From: JBDRGD01 sp043818095
GTDB taxonomy: Bacteria > Chloroflexota > Dehalococcoidia > Dehalococcoidales > RBG-16-60-22
NCBI GenBank assembly: GCA_043818095.1
Contig: JBDRGD010000153.1
Span: 1-24,250 of the forward strand
Reading direction: 5' to 3'
DNA length: 24,250 nucleotides
The notes under the pieces are model-generated. The model made no database searches and was not told the origin of the DNA. It saw only the letters and a list, made by a program, of their open reading frames with translations. Positions 7,730 through 14,868 of the stretch are shown here, in pieces. Each line of letters begins with the position of its first letter. Positions within the stretch are counted from its first letter, which is position 1. A program made the position numbers and the translations under genes.

Positions 7730-7766
7730 GGGGGAGGCACCGGGATGCAGTGCCTCCCCCTTTTTT
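7730..7766 (+). terminator. Intercistronic hairpin with T-run on the non-coding strand
   Basis: A perfect 11-base-pair stem, GGGGGAGGCAC (7730-7740) with GTGCCTCCCCC (7750-7760), has a 9-base loop and is followed by six Ts at 7761-7766. The T-run is on the + strand, so it is an intrinsic terminator for antisense transcription. For the minus-strand dctP-dctQM transcript it has no T-run and would act as an intercistronic stem-loop, plausibly protecting the 3' end of the dctP message. Confidence 0.8.
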
Positions 7767-7792
7767 ATACTCAGTAACCCGGTGTACGCTGC

Positions 7793-8944
7793 CTAGTACA
7801 CGTTGTTGTATTTCTGGATTAGCTGGAGCATCCGATTGTAAACGATGCTCGCCGGTACCCCCTTGGCCTCCTGAGCATCGATGATTTCCTGGTGTATCGG
7901 TTTTGCAAACGTGCCGATTTTCGCCATGTCCGCCGCGGGGAGCTGGATAATCTCTCCCTCCTCGGTCCACTTCGCCCGGTTCTTGTCGTCCATGATCATG
8001 GAGTAGCCGCGGGCGAACATCTCGGCGCCGGTAAAGCCACCGGCGGCCTTCATAAGCTGGTCCTGGAGGTCCGCAGGCAGACTGTTCCAGAAATCCCAGC
8101 TGATGACGGTGTTATAAGCGGCGACGTAAAGCTCGACGTCCGTGCGGTTCTTGGCTACCTCGTAAAATCGGAAGTCCAGGGGGGCACCGCCACCGTACCA
8201 TGTGCCCTCGACAACACCCTTCTCCAGGGCGGAATAGACTTCCGGGGTGGGTATCGAGACCGGGACGGCACCCAGCGCCTTGTTGGCGGCAATCGGAGCC
8301 GCGCCGCTGACGGCGACTTTCTTGCCGCCGAAATCGGCGAGACTGCGGACGGGCGTCGTGGAATAGAAGTAGTAGCCGGTACCCGCAATCAGGTGCAGAA
8401 TTTTAGTCTCCGAGTACTGCTTGTTGAAGGCTTCCTGGAATTCGTCGTAGATATCGTTGATGGCGCGGGCGGCAACCAGGGGGTTCTTGAAGCCAAGCAG
8501 CGGGAGCTGGAACAGTTCGGTCAGCGGGAAGCGCCCCGCGTTAGAGCCCACCGAGTTCCACATCATATCGGCGATGCCCTGGGCGACGAGGTCATACTGC
8601 TCTGTTTTCTTGCCCAGCTGCTGCGCGGGGAAGTAGATTACCTTGATTCTGCCGTTGGTGCCCTTCTCGATGGCGTCAATCAGGGGCTGGGCATAGAACG
8701 TGGAAAGCTCCCCGGTAGGCGTGGCATCGGTGGCAAACCTCATTTCAAATACCTTCGCCGGGGCTGGGGCAGGGGCGGGTGCCGGAGCCGGCGCCGGTTT
8801 GGGAGCGGGCGCCGGGGCAGGTGCTGGTGCCGGGGCCGGGGCGGGAGCTGGTGCCGGGGCCGGCTGGGAACAGGCGATTACGGAAAGGACTAATACCAGG
8901 ATAATGATGGCGGGGATGATGCGGGCAAATTTACTCTTTTGCAT
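7793..8944 (-). CDS. dctP: TRAP transporter substrate-binding lipoprotein (DctP)
   Basis: A 383-residue extracellular binding protein. Residues 1-24 are a basic then hydrophobic signal peptide ending in a lipobox (VIAC, lipidated C25). Residues 28-63 are an Ala-Pro linker holding the binding domain off the membrane. The DctP fold follows from about 66, with FATDATPTGELSTFYAQPL, LADFGGKKVAVSG and TPEVYSALEKGVVEGTWYG, the usual TRAP signature positions. The ligand-carboxylate arginine of the family could not be placed with certainty. The ATG is preceded by two tandem AGGAGG sites. It heads the dctP-dctQM operon, divergent from the molybdoenzyme operon at 9267. Confidence 0.93.
   Translation of the reverse strand: MQKSKFARIIPAIIILVLVLSVIACSQPAPAPAPAPAPAPAPAPAPAPKPAPAPAPAPAPAPAKVFEMRFATDATPTGELSTFYAQPLIDAIEKGTNGRIKVIYFPAQQLGKKTEQYDLVAQGIADMMWNSVGSNAGRFPLTELFQLPLLGFKNPLVAARAINDIYDEFQEAFNKQYSETKILHLIAGTGYYFYSTTPVRSLADFGGKKVAVSGAAPIAANKALGAVPVSIPTPEVYSALEKGVVEGTWYGGGAPLDFRFYEVAKNRTDVELYVAAYNTVISWDFWNSLPADLQDQLMKAAGGFTGAEMFARGYSMIMDDKNRAKWTEEGEIIQLPAADMAKIGTFAKPIHQEIIDAQEAKGVPASIVYNRMLQLIQKYNNVY
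8756..8863 (-). repeat. Ala-Pro linker coding repeat of dctP
   Basis: 108 bases of degenerate 6-base repeats encode 36 residues of alternating Pro and Ala (residues 28-63, one Ala replaced by Lys). Codon positions vary between units, so the repeat is maintained at protein level more than at DNA level. The linker joins the lipid anchor to the binding domain. Confidence 0.9.
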
Positions 8945-8966
8945 GTGTCCTCCTTTGTGTCCTCCT
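8944..8966 (-). repeat. Tandem duplicated ribosome-binding site
   Basis: The 11-mer AGGAGGACACA occurs twice with a 12-base period (8944-8954 and 8956-8966, minus strand), immediately before and touching the dctP ATG. The near copy sits 4 bases from the ATG and the far copy 16 bases. A duplicated loading site could raise translation of the binding protein. Confidence 0.7.
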
Positions 8967-9078
8967 GAAATGATGGTTTCTGACGTGGTAAGATGGGCTT
9001 TCTTTGGCTTACCACCTCCTTACTATTAATAATCAACCTTCCCACGGTCGCGGTTATTGACGCGTAACTCTTGCCAAT

Positions 9079-9107
9079 ACGTTAACAGACCGGTAAGTGT
9101 TTGTCAA
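9079..9107 (-). promoter_or_regulatory. Candidate promoter for dctP-dctQM
   Basis: On the minus strand TTGACA (9102-9107) is followed after 17 bases by TAACGT (9079-9084), with TG giving an extended -10. The -35 is perfect and the -10 weak. The leader to the dctP ATG would be about 130 bases. Confidence 0.5.
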
Positions 9108-9133
9108 TAAAAAGACAGCGGGCGTGACTGTTA

Positions 9134-9161
9134 TTGACAAGGTTTCTCAAGGTGCTAAAAT
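9134..9161 (+). promoter_or_regulatory. Promoter for the molybdoenzyme operon
   Basis: TTGACA (9134-9139), a 16-base spacer and TAAAAT (9156-9161), with TG at 9153-9154 as an extended -10. The start would be near 9168, about 98 bases before the ATG at 9267. Confidence 0.75.
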
Positions 9162-9266
9162 GAGTCAGTTAATCTTCCGGCGGATGTTCCCGGCCGTCTT
9201 TTTCTCCGGGGGCTGCCGTATTACCGGTGCGCGGTGTGGATATCACCTCGGATACAGGAGGGTGAA

Positions 9267-11870
9267 ATGAAGCAATCCGGAACAGCGGAAACTGCCGCGG
9301 TCAAAGAAGACGTCTGGATAAAGAGCAGCTGTAACATCTGCTTCAACATGTGCGCGATTCGCGCGCACCGCGTCGATGGGGTGGTGGTGGGAATCGAGGG
9401 CAACCCGGACTGCCCGACCACGCGCGGGGGGCTCTGCCCGCGGGGCGCGAGCGGTATCATGCTTCTTTACGACCCCAACCGGGTCAACGTCCCCCTCAAG
9501 CGCACCAACCCGGAAAAGGGCATCGGCATCGACCCCCAGTGGGTGGAGATTACCTGGGAAGAAGCTCTGGATACCATCACCGAGAAGCTGAAAAAGATAA
9601 TGGCGGAAGACCCCCGGAAGATGATGGTCATGTCTTCCGTCATCCCGGACTGCTACCTGCACATCACCCGCGGTTTCGGCCAGGCCTTCGGGACGCCGAA
9701 CTCTCTGGCCTCCGGCGCGGGGGCGCACTGCGGCGGCGGTTCCCACCTGTTTTCGGGACTGGTGCAGTTAGCCTGGACGAAGATGCCCGACCCCAACTAC
9801 GTCAACTACTACCTCAACTTCGGCTGTCCCGCCGGTTTCGGTGCTTATTACTCGGTCATCGGCATGGCGCAGCGGATGGCGGATGCCCGGAAACGGGGCA
9901 TGAAACACGTCTCCATCGAACCCTGGCTGGGCATGCCGGGCCGCAACAGCGACGAGTGGGTGCCCATCCGCCCGGGGACGGACGCCGCCCTCGCGCTGGC
10001 GATGGTCAACCTCCTCCTTAACGAGCACGGGATATTCGACGCTCCCCACCTTAAGAAAAATACCAACGGTCCTTACCTGGTCGGCGAAGACGGCTATTTC
10101 CTGCGCGATAAAGCGTCGCAAAAGCCGCTGGTCTGGGACAGCGCCGACGGCCGGGCGAAGACCTATGACGACCCCGGGATGCAAGACATCGCCCTGGAGG
10201 GCAGCTACACGGTCGACGGCGTTAAGGCGACCACGGCATTTTCGCTGATTAAGGAAGAGGTGAAGAAATACACGCCGGAGATGGCCGCCGAGATAACGAC
10301 GGTCCCCCCCGCCACTATCCGGCGGCTGGCGCGGGAGTTCGGGGAGGCGGCCTGCATCGGGCAAACGATTGTCATCGACGGTAAGGAGCTGCCTTACCGT
10401 CCCGTGGCGGTGGCCTGGTTCCGGGGGGCCTCCGCGCACCGGCATTGCGCCCTGACCAACATGGCGCTGGAGCTGCTGCCGGAGATAATGGGCGCGAACA
10501 ACGTGCCCGGCGGCGTGCTGGGCATGAACTCCCGTTCCCTCGGCCACCCGGAAAGCCATGAGCCCGCTTACGGTCCCGGCGAGGACCTGGACGGGATGCT
10601 GAAAATCGGGGAGTGGGAAGTGCCCCATGTCCCCTGGCCGCCGCACCCGCCGCGGAAGCCGGAGATGCTGGGGTTGAACGACCTCAGTCCCACCGCGAGC
10701 ACGTCCCCGTTCCTCACCTGGGGCATCACGGAGCGGGAAAAATACCAGATACCCTACAAGGCGGAGTTTGCGATGCACACCGCCGGCAACTATATTACCA
10801 ACGTCGTCAGCCCGGATGAGCTGGAGAAGGGGCTGAAGAAGGACATCTTTATCGTCTCTTTCAGCCTTTTCCTGGACGAGTCCACCGAGTTTTCCGACAT
10901 CATCCTGCCGGATGCCTGCTACCTGGAACGGCTGGACCTGCGGGCGGACTGGCAGAGCACCTGCAGCCCGGTGGACGACTGGGCTTACCACCTCCGCCAG
11001 CCGGTGGTGGCGCCGATGTACCAGCGGCGTCCCGCGGAGCAGGTCATCCTGGAGATAGCCGACCGGCTGGGCATACTCGGCAAGCTTTATGAGGAAATCA
11101 ACAAACGCCTCTTCTTCCGCGACCCCTATAAGCTGGACCCCGCGCAGAAATACGCCTGGGAAGAAATCGTGGACCGGCGGCTGAAGGGCAATTTCGGCCC
11201 GGAGCGTGGCGTAGAATGGTTCAAGGAGCACGGGCTGATTAAGTGGCCCAAGAAGGTCGAGGAGGTCTACTGGCGGCCCTTTATCCGGGGTCGGGTCCCG
11301 ATTTACTACGAGTATTTCAAGAAGCTCGGGGAGCAGATAGAGGCGATAAAGAAAGAACATGGTATTCCCGGGTTCGACACCGCGGACTTTCAGCCGATAG
11401 CCGAGTGGAAACCGTGCCCCTCTTTCGAGGAGAAACGCCCGGAGTTCGACCTGTGGGGCACCTACTACCGGATACCTGTGCATACCTTCACCTCCACCTG
11501 GAACAACCCGTGGCTCGACGAGATCTCCCGGCTGGACCCCAATATCTTCAAAATCGCCCTGAACACGGAGACAGCGCGGAAAAAGGGCATCAAGGACGGT
11601 GACTGGCTGGAGATAGAGTCGGCGGGGACCGGCAACAAGATTGAGGGCTTCGCCGTGCTCACGGAGGGGGTCCATCCCGAGGTGGTGGCGTACGCCAGCG
11701 GCGGGGGGCACTGGTCCAAATACCTGCCCATCGCCAGCCAAAAGGGCAAGGGAATCTCCCCGCAATGGATGATTCCGCTAAGCTGGGACTACGTGGACGT
11801 GGTCAGCTTCAACGTCGATGCCTGTGTCAAGGTGAAAGTGACCAAAAAGGCCGGGAGGGCGGGCAAATGA
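9267..11870 (+). CDS. Molybdopterin oxidoreductase catalytic subunit of a Psr/Nrf-like complex
   Basis: An 867-residue DMSO-reductase-family catalytic subunit. The [4Fe-4S] motif is C22-x2-C25-x3-C29-x27-C57. FGTPN is followed by AGAHC155, the likely Mo/W ligand position. FSDIILPDACYLERLD and a C-terminal MGD-binding domain (LNTETARKKGIKDGD) are also present. The N-terminus has no twin-arginine signal, even if the upstream GTG at 9234 were used, so it should remain cytoplasmic. This differs from classic polysulfide, thiosulfate or nitrite-linked complexes. The start is ATG 9267, with AGGAGG 5 bases before. Its stop overlaps the ferredoxin subunit start (ATGA), and an NrfD anchor follows, so the three form one complex exchanging electrons with quinones. 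The substrate is unknown. Confidence 0.92.
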   Translation: MKQSGTAETAAVKEDVWIKSSCNICFNMCAIRAHRVDGVVVGIEGNPDCPTTRGGLCPRGASGIMLLYDPNRVNVPLKRTNPEKGIGIDPQWVEITWEEALDTITEKLKKIMAEDPRKMMVMSSVIPDCYLHITRGFGQAFGTPNSLASGAGAHCGGGSHLFSGLVQLAWTKMPDPNYVNYYLNFGCPAGFGAYYSVIGMAQRMADARKRGMKHVSIEPWLGMPGRNSDEWVPIRPGTDAALALAMVNLLLNEHGIFDAPHLKKNTNGPYLVGEDGYFLRDKASQKPLVWDSADGRAKTYDDPGMQDIALEGSYTVDGVKATTAFSLIKEEVKKYTPEMAAEITTVPPATIRRLAREFGEAACIGQTIVIDGKELPYRPVAVAWFRGASAHRHCALTNMALELLPEIMGANNVPGGVLGMNSRSLGHPESHEPAYGPGEDLDGMLKIGEWEVPHVPWPPHPPRKPEMLGLNDLSPTASTSPFLTWGITEREKYQIPYKAEFAMHTAGNYITNVVSPDELEKGLKKDIFIVSFSLFLDESTEFSDIILPDACYLERLDLRADWQSTCSPVDDWAYHLRQPVVAPMYQRRPAEQVILEIADRLGILGKLYEEINKRLFFRDPYKLDPAQKYAWEEIVDRRLKGNFGPERGVEWFKEHGLIKWPKKVEEVYWRPFIRGRVPIYYEYFKKLGEQIEAIKKEHGIPGFDTADFQPIAEWKPCPSFEEKRPEFDLWGTYYRIPVHTFTSTWNNPWLDEISRLDPNIFKIALNTETARKKGIKDGDWLEIESAGTGNKIEGFAVLTEGVHPEVVAYASGGGHWSKYLPIASQKGKGISPQWMIPLSWDYVDVVSFNVDACVKVKVTKKAGRAGK

Positions 11871-12472
11871 GATACGGCATGGTAATCGACCTGAAAAGGT
11901 GCATCGGCTGTTACGGCTGCCAGATATTCTGCAAGATGGAAAACGCCACCCCTCCCGGCATGATGTGGTCCCGGGTGCTTTTGAACGAATCGGGGAAATA
12001 CCCCACCGTCCGCAAGACGCCCCTGCCCCTGCTCTGCATGCACTGCAAAGAGCCGGTATGCGTGGAGGTCTGCCCCACCGGCGCCAGCGTTAAAAGGGAG
12101 GACGGGATTGTCGTCATCGACCATGCGAAATGCCTGGGGTGCGGGAGCTGCGTGGTCGCCTGCCCTTACCGGGCGCGGAGCACCTATGATAAAGAAAGAG
12201 AGTATTTCCCGGGACAGGGACTGACCCCTTATGAAAAAGTGGGCTATCAGAAACATACCACCGGCACGGCGGAGAAGTGCGATTTCTGCCTGTCCCGGCT
12301 GGAGCGGGAAATGGAGCCAGCCTGCGTGGCCAACTGCATGGCGCACGCGCGCTTTTTCGGAGACCTGGACGACCTCGAGAGCGAGGTCTCGCGGCTGATT
12401 CGGACCAGGGGCGGCTTCCAGCTTTACCCGGAGCTGGGCACCGACCCGTCGGTATATTATTTAGCCCCATAG
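11867..12472 (+). CDS. Four-cluster ferredoxin-like electron-transfer subunit (NrfC/PsrB/DmsB type)
   Basis: A 201-residue subunit with sixteen cysteines in the pattern for four [4Fe-4S] clusters: C12/C15/C18/C22, C57/C60/C65/C69, C89/C92/C95/C99 and C138/C141/C153/C157. This is the standard wire between a molybdenum catalytic subunit and a membrane quinone-binding subunit. There is no signal peptide, in line with a cytoplasmic catalytic partner. The ATG overlaps the TGA of the catalytic gene by four bases (ATGA), so translation is probably coupled. The C-terminus (GTDPSVYYLAP) resembles the partial subunit at 24176 (DTRPSVYYING), pointing to two paralogous complexes in this region. Confidence 0.95.
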   Translation: MRYGMVIDLKRCIGCYGCQIFCKMENATPPGMMWSRVLLNESGKYPTVRKTPLPLLCMHCKEPVCVEVCPTGASVKREDGIVVIDHAKCLGCGSCVVACPYRARSTYDKEREYFPGQGLTPYEKVGYQKHTTGTAEKCDFCLSRLEREMEPACVANCMAHARFFGDLDDLESEVSRLIRTRGGFQLYPELGTDPSVYYLAP

Positions 12473-12487
12473 CGGAGGTAGCGGAAG

Positions 12488-13366
12488 ATGGTACTGGAAA
12501 GACAGACTTCCTGGGGGGGCGGGGTGGCGCTTTACATGTTCCTGGGAGGGACCGGGGCGGGAATTTTCGCCGCCGGATTCGTGATGGTGTTTTTCAGTGA
12601 TTTGAAATGGCTGACGGTCAGCGCCCTGCTCCTGGGCCCGTTACTGGTCGGACTGGGTCTGCTGTGCCTGCTCCTGGAAGCCGGCACCCCCCTGCAGGCT
12701 TTCCGGCTCTTCGAGGGTTTGCCCACATCATGGATGTCCCGGGGCGGGCTGATACAAATGCTCTTCGTCCTCCTGGGGCTCGCTTACGCCCTGCCCGGTT
12801 TCTGGTTTCCGGGGTGGCTTTCTTCCGGGGCGGGCATCGTCCTCGGCGGCATCGCCCTCCTGCTGGCGCTGGCGCTCTCCATTTATCACGGCCTGGTCCT
12901 CACCGAGTCCCGGGGCATACCGCTGTGGTCCTCCGGGGTCCTGCCCGTGCTGTCTTTCTTCATCGCTCTCAGCACCGGACTGGGACTGCTGATGCTGATA
13001 TCGCCGGTGTATGGCCAGCTTGACGGGCGTCACGAGGTTGCCCCGGTGGTAGGCCGCATGGCGGTGCTGGGGACGGCATTCATCATCGGTCAGCTCATCA
13101 GCGTCTGGTCCCTGATGAGCGTGCGCCCCAGTGCGGTCTATGCGGAATCAATCAGGCGGATAAGGGCGCCGCTCATTGCCGGTGCCGCCTGTTTGCTGGT
13201 CGCCTTGATGCTTTTTGCCGGTCTCTGGACCATCGGCGCGGACTTCCGCTGGGTGGCCATCATTGCCGGGGTGTTTCTGCTGGCTACCGGATTCATCACC
13301 AGGTATGCGATACTCAAGGCGGGGTATTATATCCCCCTGCGCGTCCCGGTGCCCAGTTCCTATTAG
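12488..13366 (+). CDS. nrfD: NrfD/PsrC-family membrane subunit
   Basis: A 292-residue polytopic protein with about eight hydrophobic segments. The family hallmark at the N-terminus is a Trp-Gly then Gly-rich first helix (WGGGVALYMFLGGTGAGIFAAG). NrfD/PsrC subunits bind menaquinone and anchor the ferredoxin-like subunit. It begins 15 bases after the ferredoxin gene, with GGAGG at 12474-12478, and completes the three-gene complex. No heme ligands or extra domains are evident. No convincing terminator follows: TTCACGG/CCGTGAA (13381-13399) is a 7-pair hairpin with no T-run after it. Confidence 0.93.
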   Translation: MVLERQTSWGGGVALYMFLGGTGAGIFAAGFVMVFFSDLKWLTVSALLLGPLLVGLGLLCLLLEAGTPLQAFRLFEGLPTSWMSRGGLIQMLFVLLGLAYALPGFWFPGWLSSGAGIVLGGIALLLALALSIYHGLVLTESRGIPLWSSGVLPVLSFFIALSTGLGLLMLISPVYGQLDGRHEVAPVVGRMAVLGTAFIIGQLISVWSLMSVRPSAVYAESIRRIRAPLIAGAACLLVALMLFAGLWTIGADFRWVAIIAGVFLLATGFITRYAILKAGYYIPLRVPVPSSY

Positions 13367-13413
13367 AGGCCTGTAAAACCTTCACGGCTTTTCCGTGAAA
13401 GACGGAAAGTGGA

Positions 13414-13433
13414 CATCATCAGGCATGATGATG
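13414..13433. promoter_or_regulatory. Inverted repeat abutting the -35 box
   Basis: CATCATC (13414-13420) and GATGATG (13427-13433) are a perfect 7-base inverted repeat around six bases, ending one base before the TTGACA at 13435. A dyad in that place is typical of an activator or repressor site. No regulator gene for it is in the window. Confidence 0.5.
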
Positions 13434-13434
13434 C

Positions 13435-13462
13435 TTGACAGAAGTAACAATATATGTATAAT
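13435..13462 (+). promoter_or_regulatory. Consensus sigma70 promoter for the second TRAP/selenoprotein operon
   Basis: TTGACA (13435-13440) and TATAAT (13457-13462) are both perfect and separated by 16 bases. Transcription would begin near 13469 and could run through to 22510, since no terminator is visible between the downstream genes. Confidence 0.85.
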
Positions 13463-13712
13463 GTTTGATAACCGGCGAGAATAAGGTTGAATCTTAATGT
13501 TTGTAATCGACTTCTCGTTTCATGAATAACCGGGTAAGGCCGGGTGTTTTACCCGGGAAACCGATTCGCGAGTTCAAGTTTTTCGGAGAGGAGGTGGTAT
13601 CTCACAGTAAGTGTTTCTTCATGTCGGCTAATGTGTTATCCGGAGGAGGACCCTGGGAGATGAGGAAGTAGTGTGACGCTTGAGCAATCAGGCGGTAAAA
13701 GGAGAAATTGAA
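13463..13712 (+). other. Structured 5' leader with tiny upstream reading frames
   Basis: Together with the promoter this is a 346-base stretch without a proper gene. The transcript would carry CGAGAA (13476-13481) pairing with TTCTCG (13512-13517), and CCGGGTAA (13530-13537) pairing with TTACCCGG (13549-13556). A 16-residue ATG frame (13621-13671) follows. Within it a four-codon ATG-AGG-AAG-TAG (13660-13671) lies 10 bases after a strong GGAGGAGG (13642-13649). I do not recognise a known riboswitch family. A regulatory leader is plausible but unproven. Confidence 0.45.
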
Positions 13713-14786
13713 TTGAGAAGAAAAGCATTTCTAACCTGTATTCTGTTGACCGTTCTCGCGCTGCTCATTTCGGTAGTCGGCGCCTGTTCGTCGCCCGCCC
13801 CCAGCCCGTCTCCAGCACCGGCCCCGGCCCCGGCACCAGCACCCGCACCAGCACCCGCACCAGCACCCAAACAGATAGAACTAAGAGCGCTTTCCCTTTT
13901 TGCGACGGGTACAACCAGTAACCGGTCCTTTGAATTATGGATTAAAAAGGTAAACGAACGCGCCGCGGGACGGCTTTTCATCAATCACATCGGCGGACCC
14001 GAGGTAACCCCGGGCAGGGACCAGCCGGAAGCGGTCCGCACCGGCGTGATTGATATCTCCTGCTACCCCGTCGGTATCGTTACCTCGCTCGTACCAGAGG
14101 GCGATATCATGAAGACTTCCACCCTCACCAACGCGGAGGAACGCGATAGGGGTGTCATCGCCCTGCTTGATTCGCTCTACAGAGAGAAACTGAACCAGAC
14201 CCTCATCGGTGAAGGGAACAAGGGTGACCCCTTCGAACTCACTATCATCCGCGATTCGAAGACTCCTTCGGACCTGGCCGGGCTCAAGCTGCGCTCCGGA
14301 GGAACGAACATGGACTCCGCTTTGAAAGCACTGGGCATGATCCCGACCGGTGGCATCACCACGGAAGAGGTCTACACGGCGATACAGACCAGGGTCATCG
14401 ATGGCCAGATAGGCTCGTTCAATACCGCCGCAAGACAGGCGCTTTTCGAGGTATGCCCCTACTTCATCGACCACGAAATAATGGCCGGCGGATGGGGCAC
14501 CATGCGCATGGTCAATCTGGGCAAGTGGAATGCGCTTCCGGCGGACCTTCAGAAATTAATGATTGATACCCAGATTGAAGGTGAAGTAGACTCCTTTAAG
14601 TTCATGCAGGGCCTGGTAGATGAGAGCCGGAAGATGTTTACGGGTGGCGGTTCAACGGCAATTAAATACTCAGCTGCGGATGCGAAATTCTACGTTGATA
14701 GCATCCATAACGCTATTCGAGAGAAAGTAAAAGAAAATGCTGACCCTGTAGTATACGCCAAACTAGTTGAGATGCTCGCCCAATAA
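13713..14786 (+). CDS. dctP: TRAP transporter substrate-binding lipoprotein (DctP), second system
   Basis: A 357-residue binding lipoprotein. The start is taken as TTG 13713, because AAAGGAG at 13698-13704 lies 8 bases before it and the protein then begins with a textbook signal (MRRKAFLTCILLTVLALLIS) and lipobox VGAC with lipidated C25. An in-frame TTG at 13680 would add eleven polar residues and has no ribosome site. An Ala-Pro/Ser linker (residues 28-52) precedes the DctP fold, with LAGLKLRSGGTNMDSALKAL and TTEEVYTAIQTRVIDGQIG at the usual signature positions. It is diverged from the binding protein at 7793, so the ligands probably differ. First gene of a seven-gene co-directional block. 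Confidence 0.92.
   Translation: MRRKAFLTCILLTVLALLISVVGACSSPAPSPSPAPAPAPAPAPAPAPAPAPKQIELRALSLFATGTTSNRSFELWIKKVNERAAGRLFINHIGGPEVTPGRDQPEAVRTGVIDISCYPVGIVTSLVPEGDIMKTSTLTNAEERDRGVIALLDSLYREKLNQTLIGEGNKGDPFELTIIRDSKTPSDLAGLKLRSGGTNMDSALKALGMIPTGGITTEEVYTAIQTRVIDGQIGSFNTAARQALFEVCPYFIDHEIMAGGWGTMRMVNLGKWNALPADLQKLMIDTQIEGEVDSFKFMQGLVDESRKMFTGGGSTAIKYSAADAKFYVDSIHNAIREKVKENADPVVYAKLVEMLAQ
13794..13868 (+). repeat. Ala-Pro/Ser linker coding repeat of second dctP
   Basis: 75 bases of imperfect 6-base units encode alternating Pro with Ala or Ser (residues 28-52). It serves the same anchor-to-domain spacer role as in the first dctP but is shorter. Confidence 0.85.
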
Positions 14787-14804
14787 CCCCGGAGCACAAA
14801 TAAA

Positions 14805-14852
14805 GCGGTGGCCGTCGACCGTAAATCGGCATGTATGCGGCGCGGCCACCGC
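14805..14852 (+). other. Intercistronic stem-loop between dctP and dctQ
   Basis: A perfect 9-base-pair stem, GCGGTGGCC (14805-14813) with GGCCACCGC (14844-14852), closes a 30-base loop and begins 18 bases after the dctP stop. It is followed by AAAAAGG, the likely ribosome site of dctQ, not by Ts, so it is not an intrinsic terminator. It may protect dctP mRNA or tune dctQ translation. Confidence 0.7.
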
Positions 14853-14868
14853 AAAAAGGTTGTGGAAC

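Larger units (their letters stand above)
8945..9266. other. Divergent control region between TRAP and molybdoenzyme operons
   Basis: 322 bases without a gene. It holds one promoter in each direction (described separately). There are three copies of TTATTGAC (9054-9061 and 9131-9138 on +, 9103-9110 on -). An 8-base inverted repeat GTGGTAAG (8985-8992) and CTTACCAC (9008-9015) would form a hairpin in the dctP leader. A weak stem CGGC/GCCG followed by TCTTTTTC (9178-9203) lies in the leader of the molybdoenzyme operon. I see no small gene or RNA family. Confidence 0.6.

Noticed and set aside
8756..8863. CRISPR or minisatellite at the GC-rich 6-base repeats
   Set aside because: The units encode the Ala-Pro linker of a lipoprotein, vary in third positions and have no spacers.
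9178..9203. Possible attenuator in the leader of the molybdoenzyme operon
   Set aside because: The stem is only four pairs with an 11-base loop and the T-run is interrupted; too weak to annotate.
9768..11765. 665-residue open frame antisense to the molybdoenzyme gene
   Set aside because: It mirrors codon bias of a GC-rich gene, has no ribosome site and gives Arg/Pro/Val-rich sequence without recognisable domains.
13381..13399. Terminator after the NrfD gene
   Set aside because: The 7-pair hairpin has its Ts in the loop and none after the stem.
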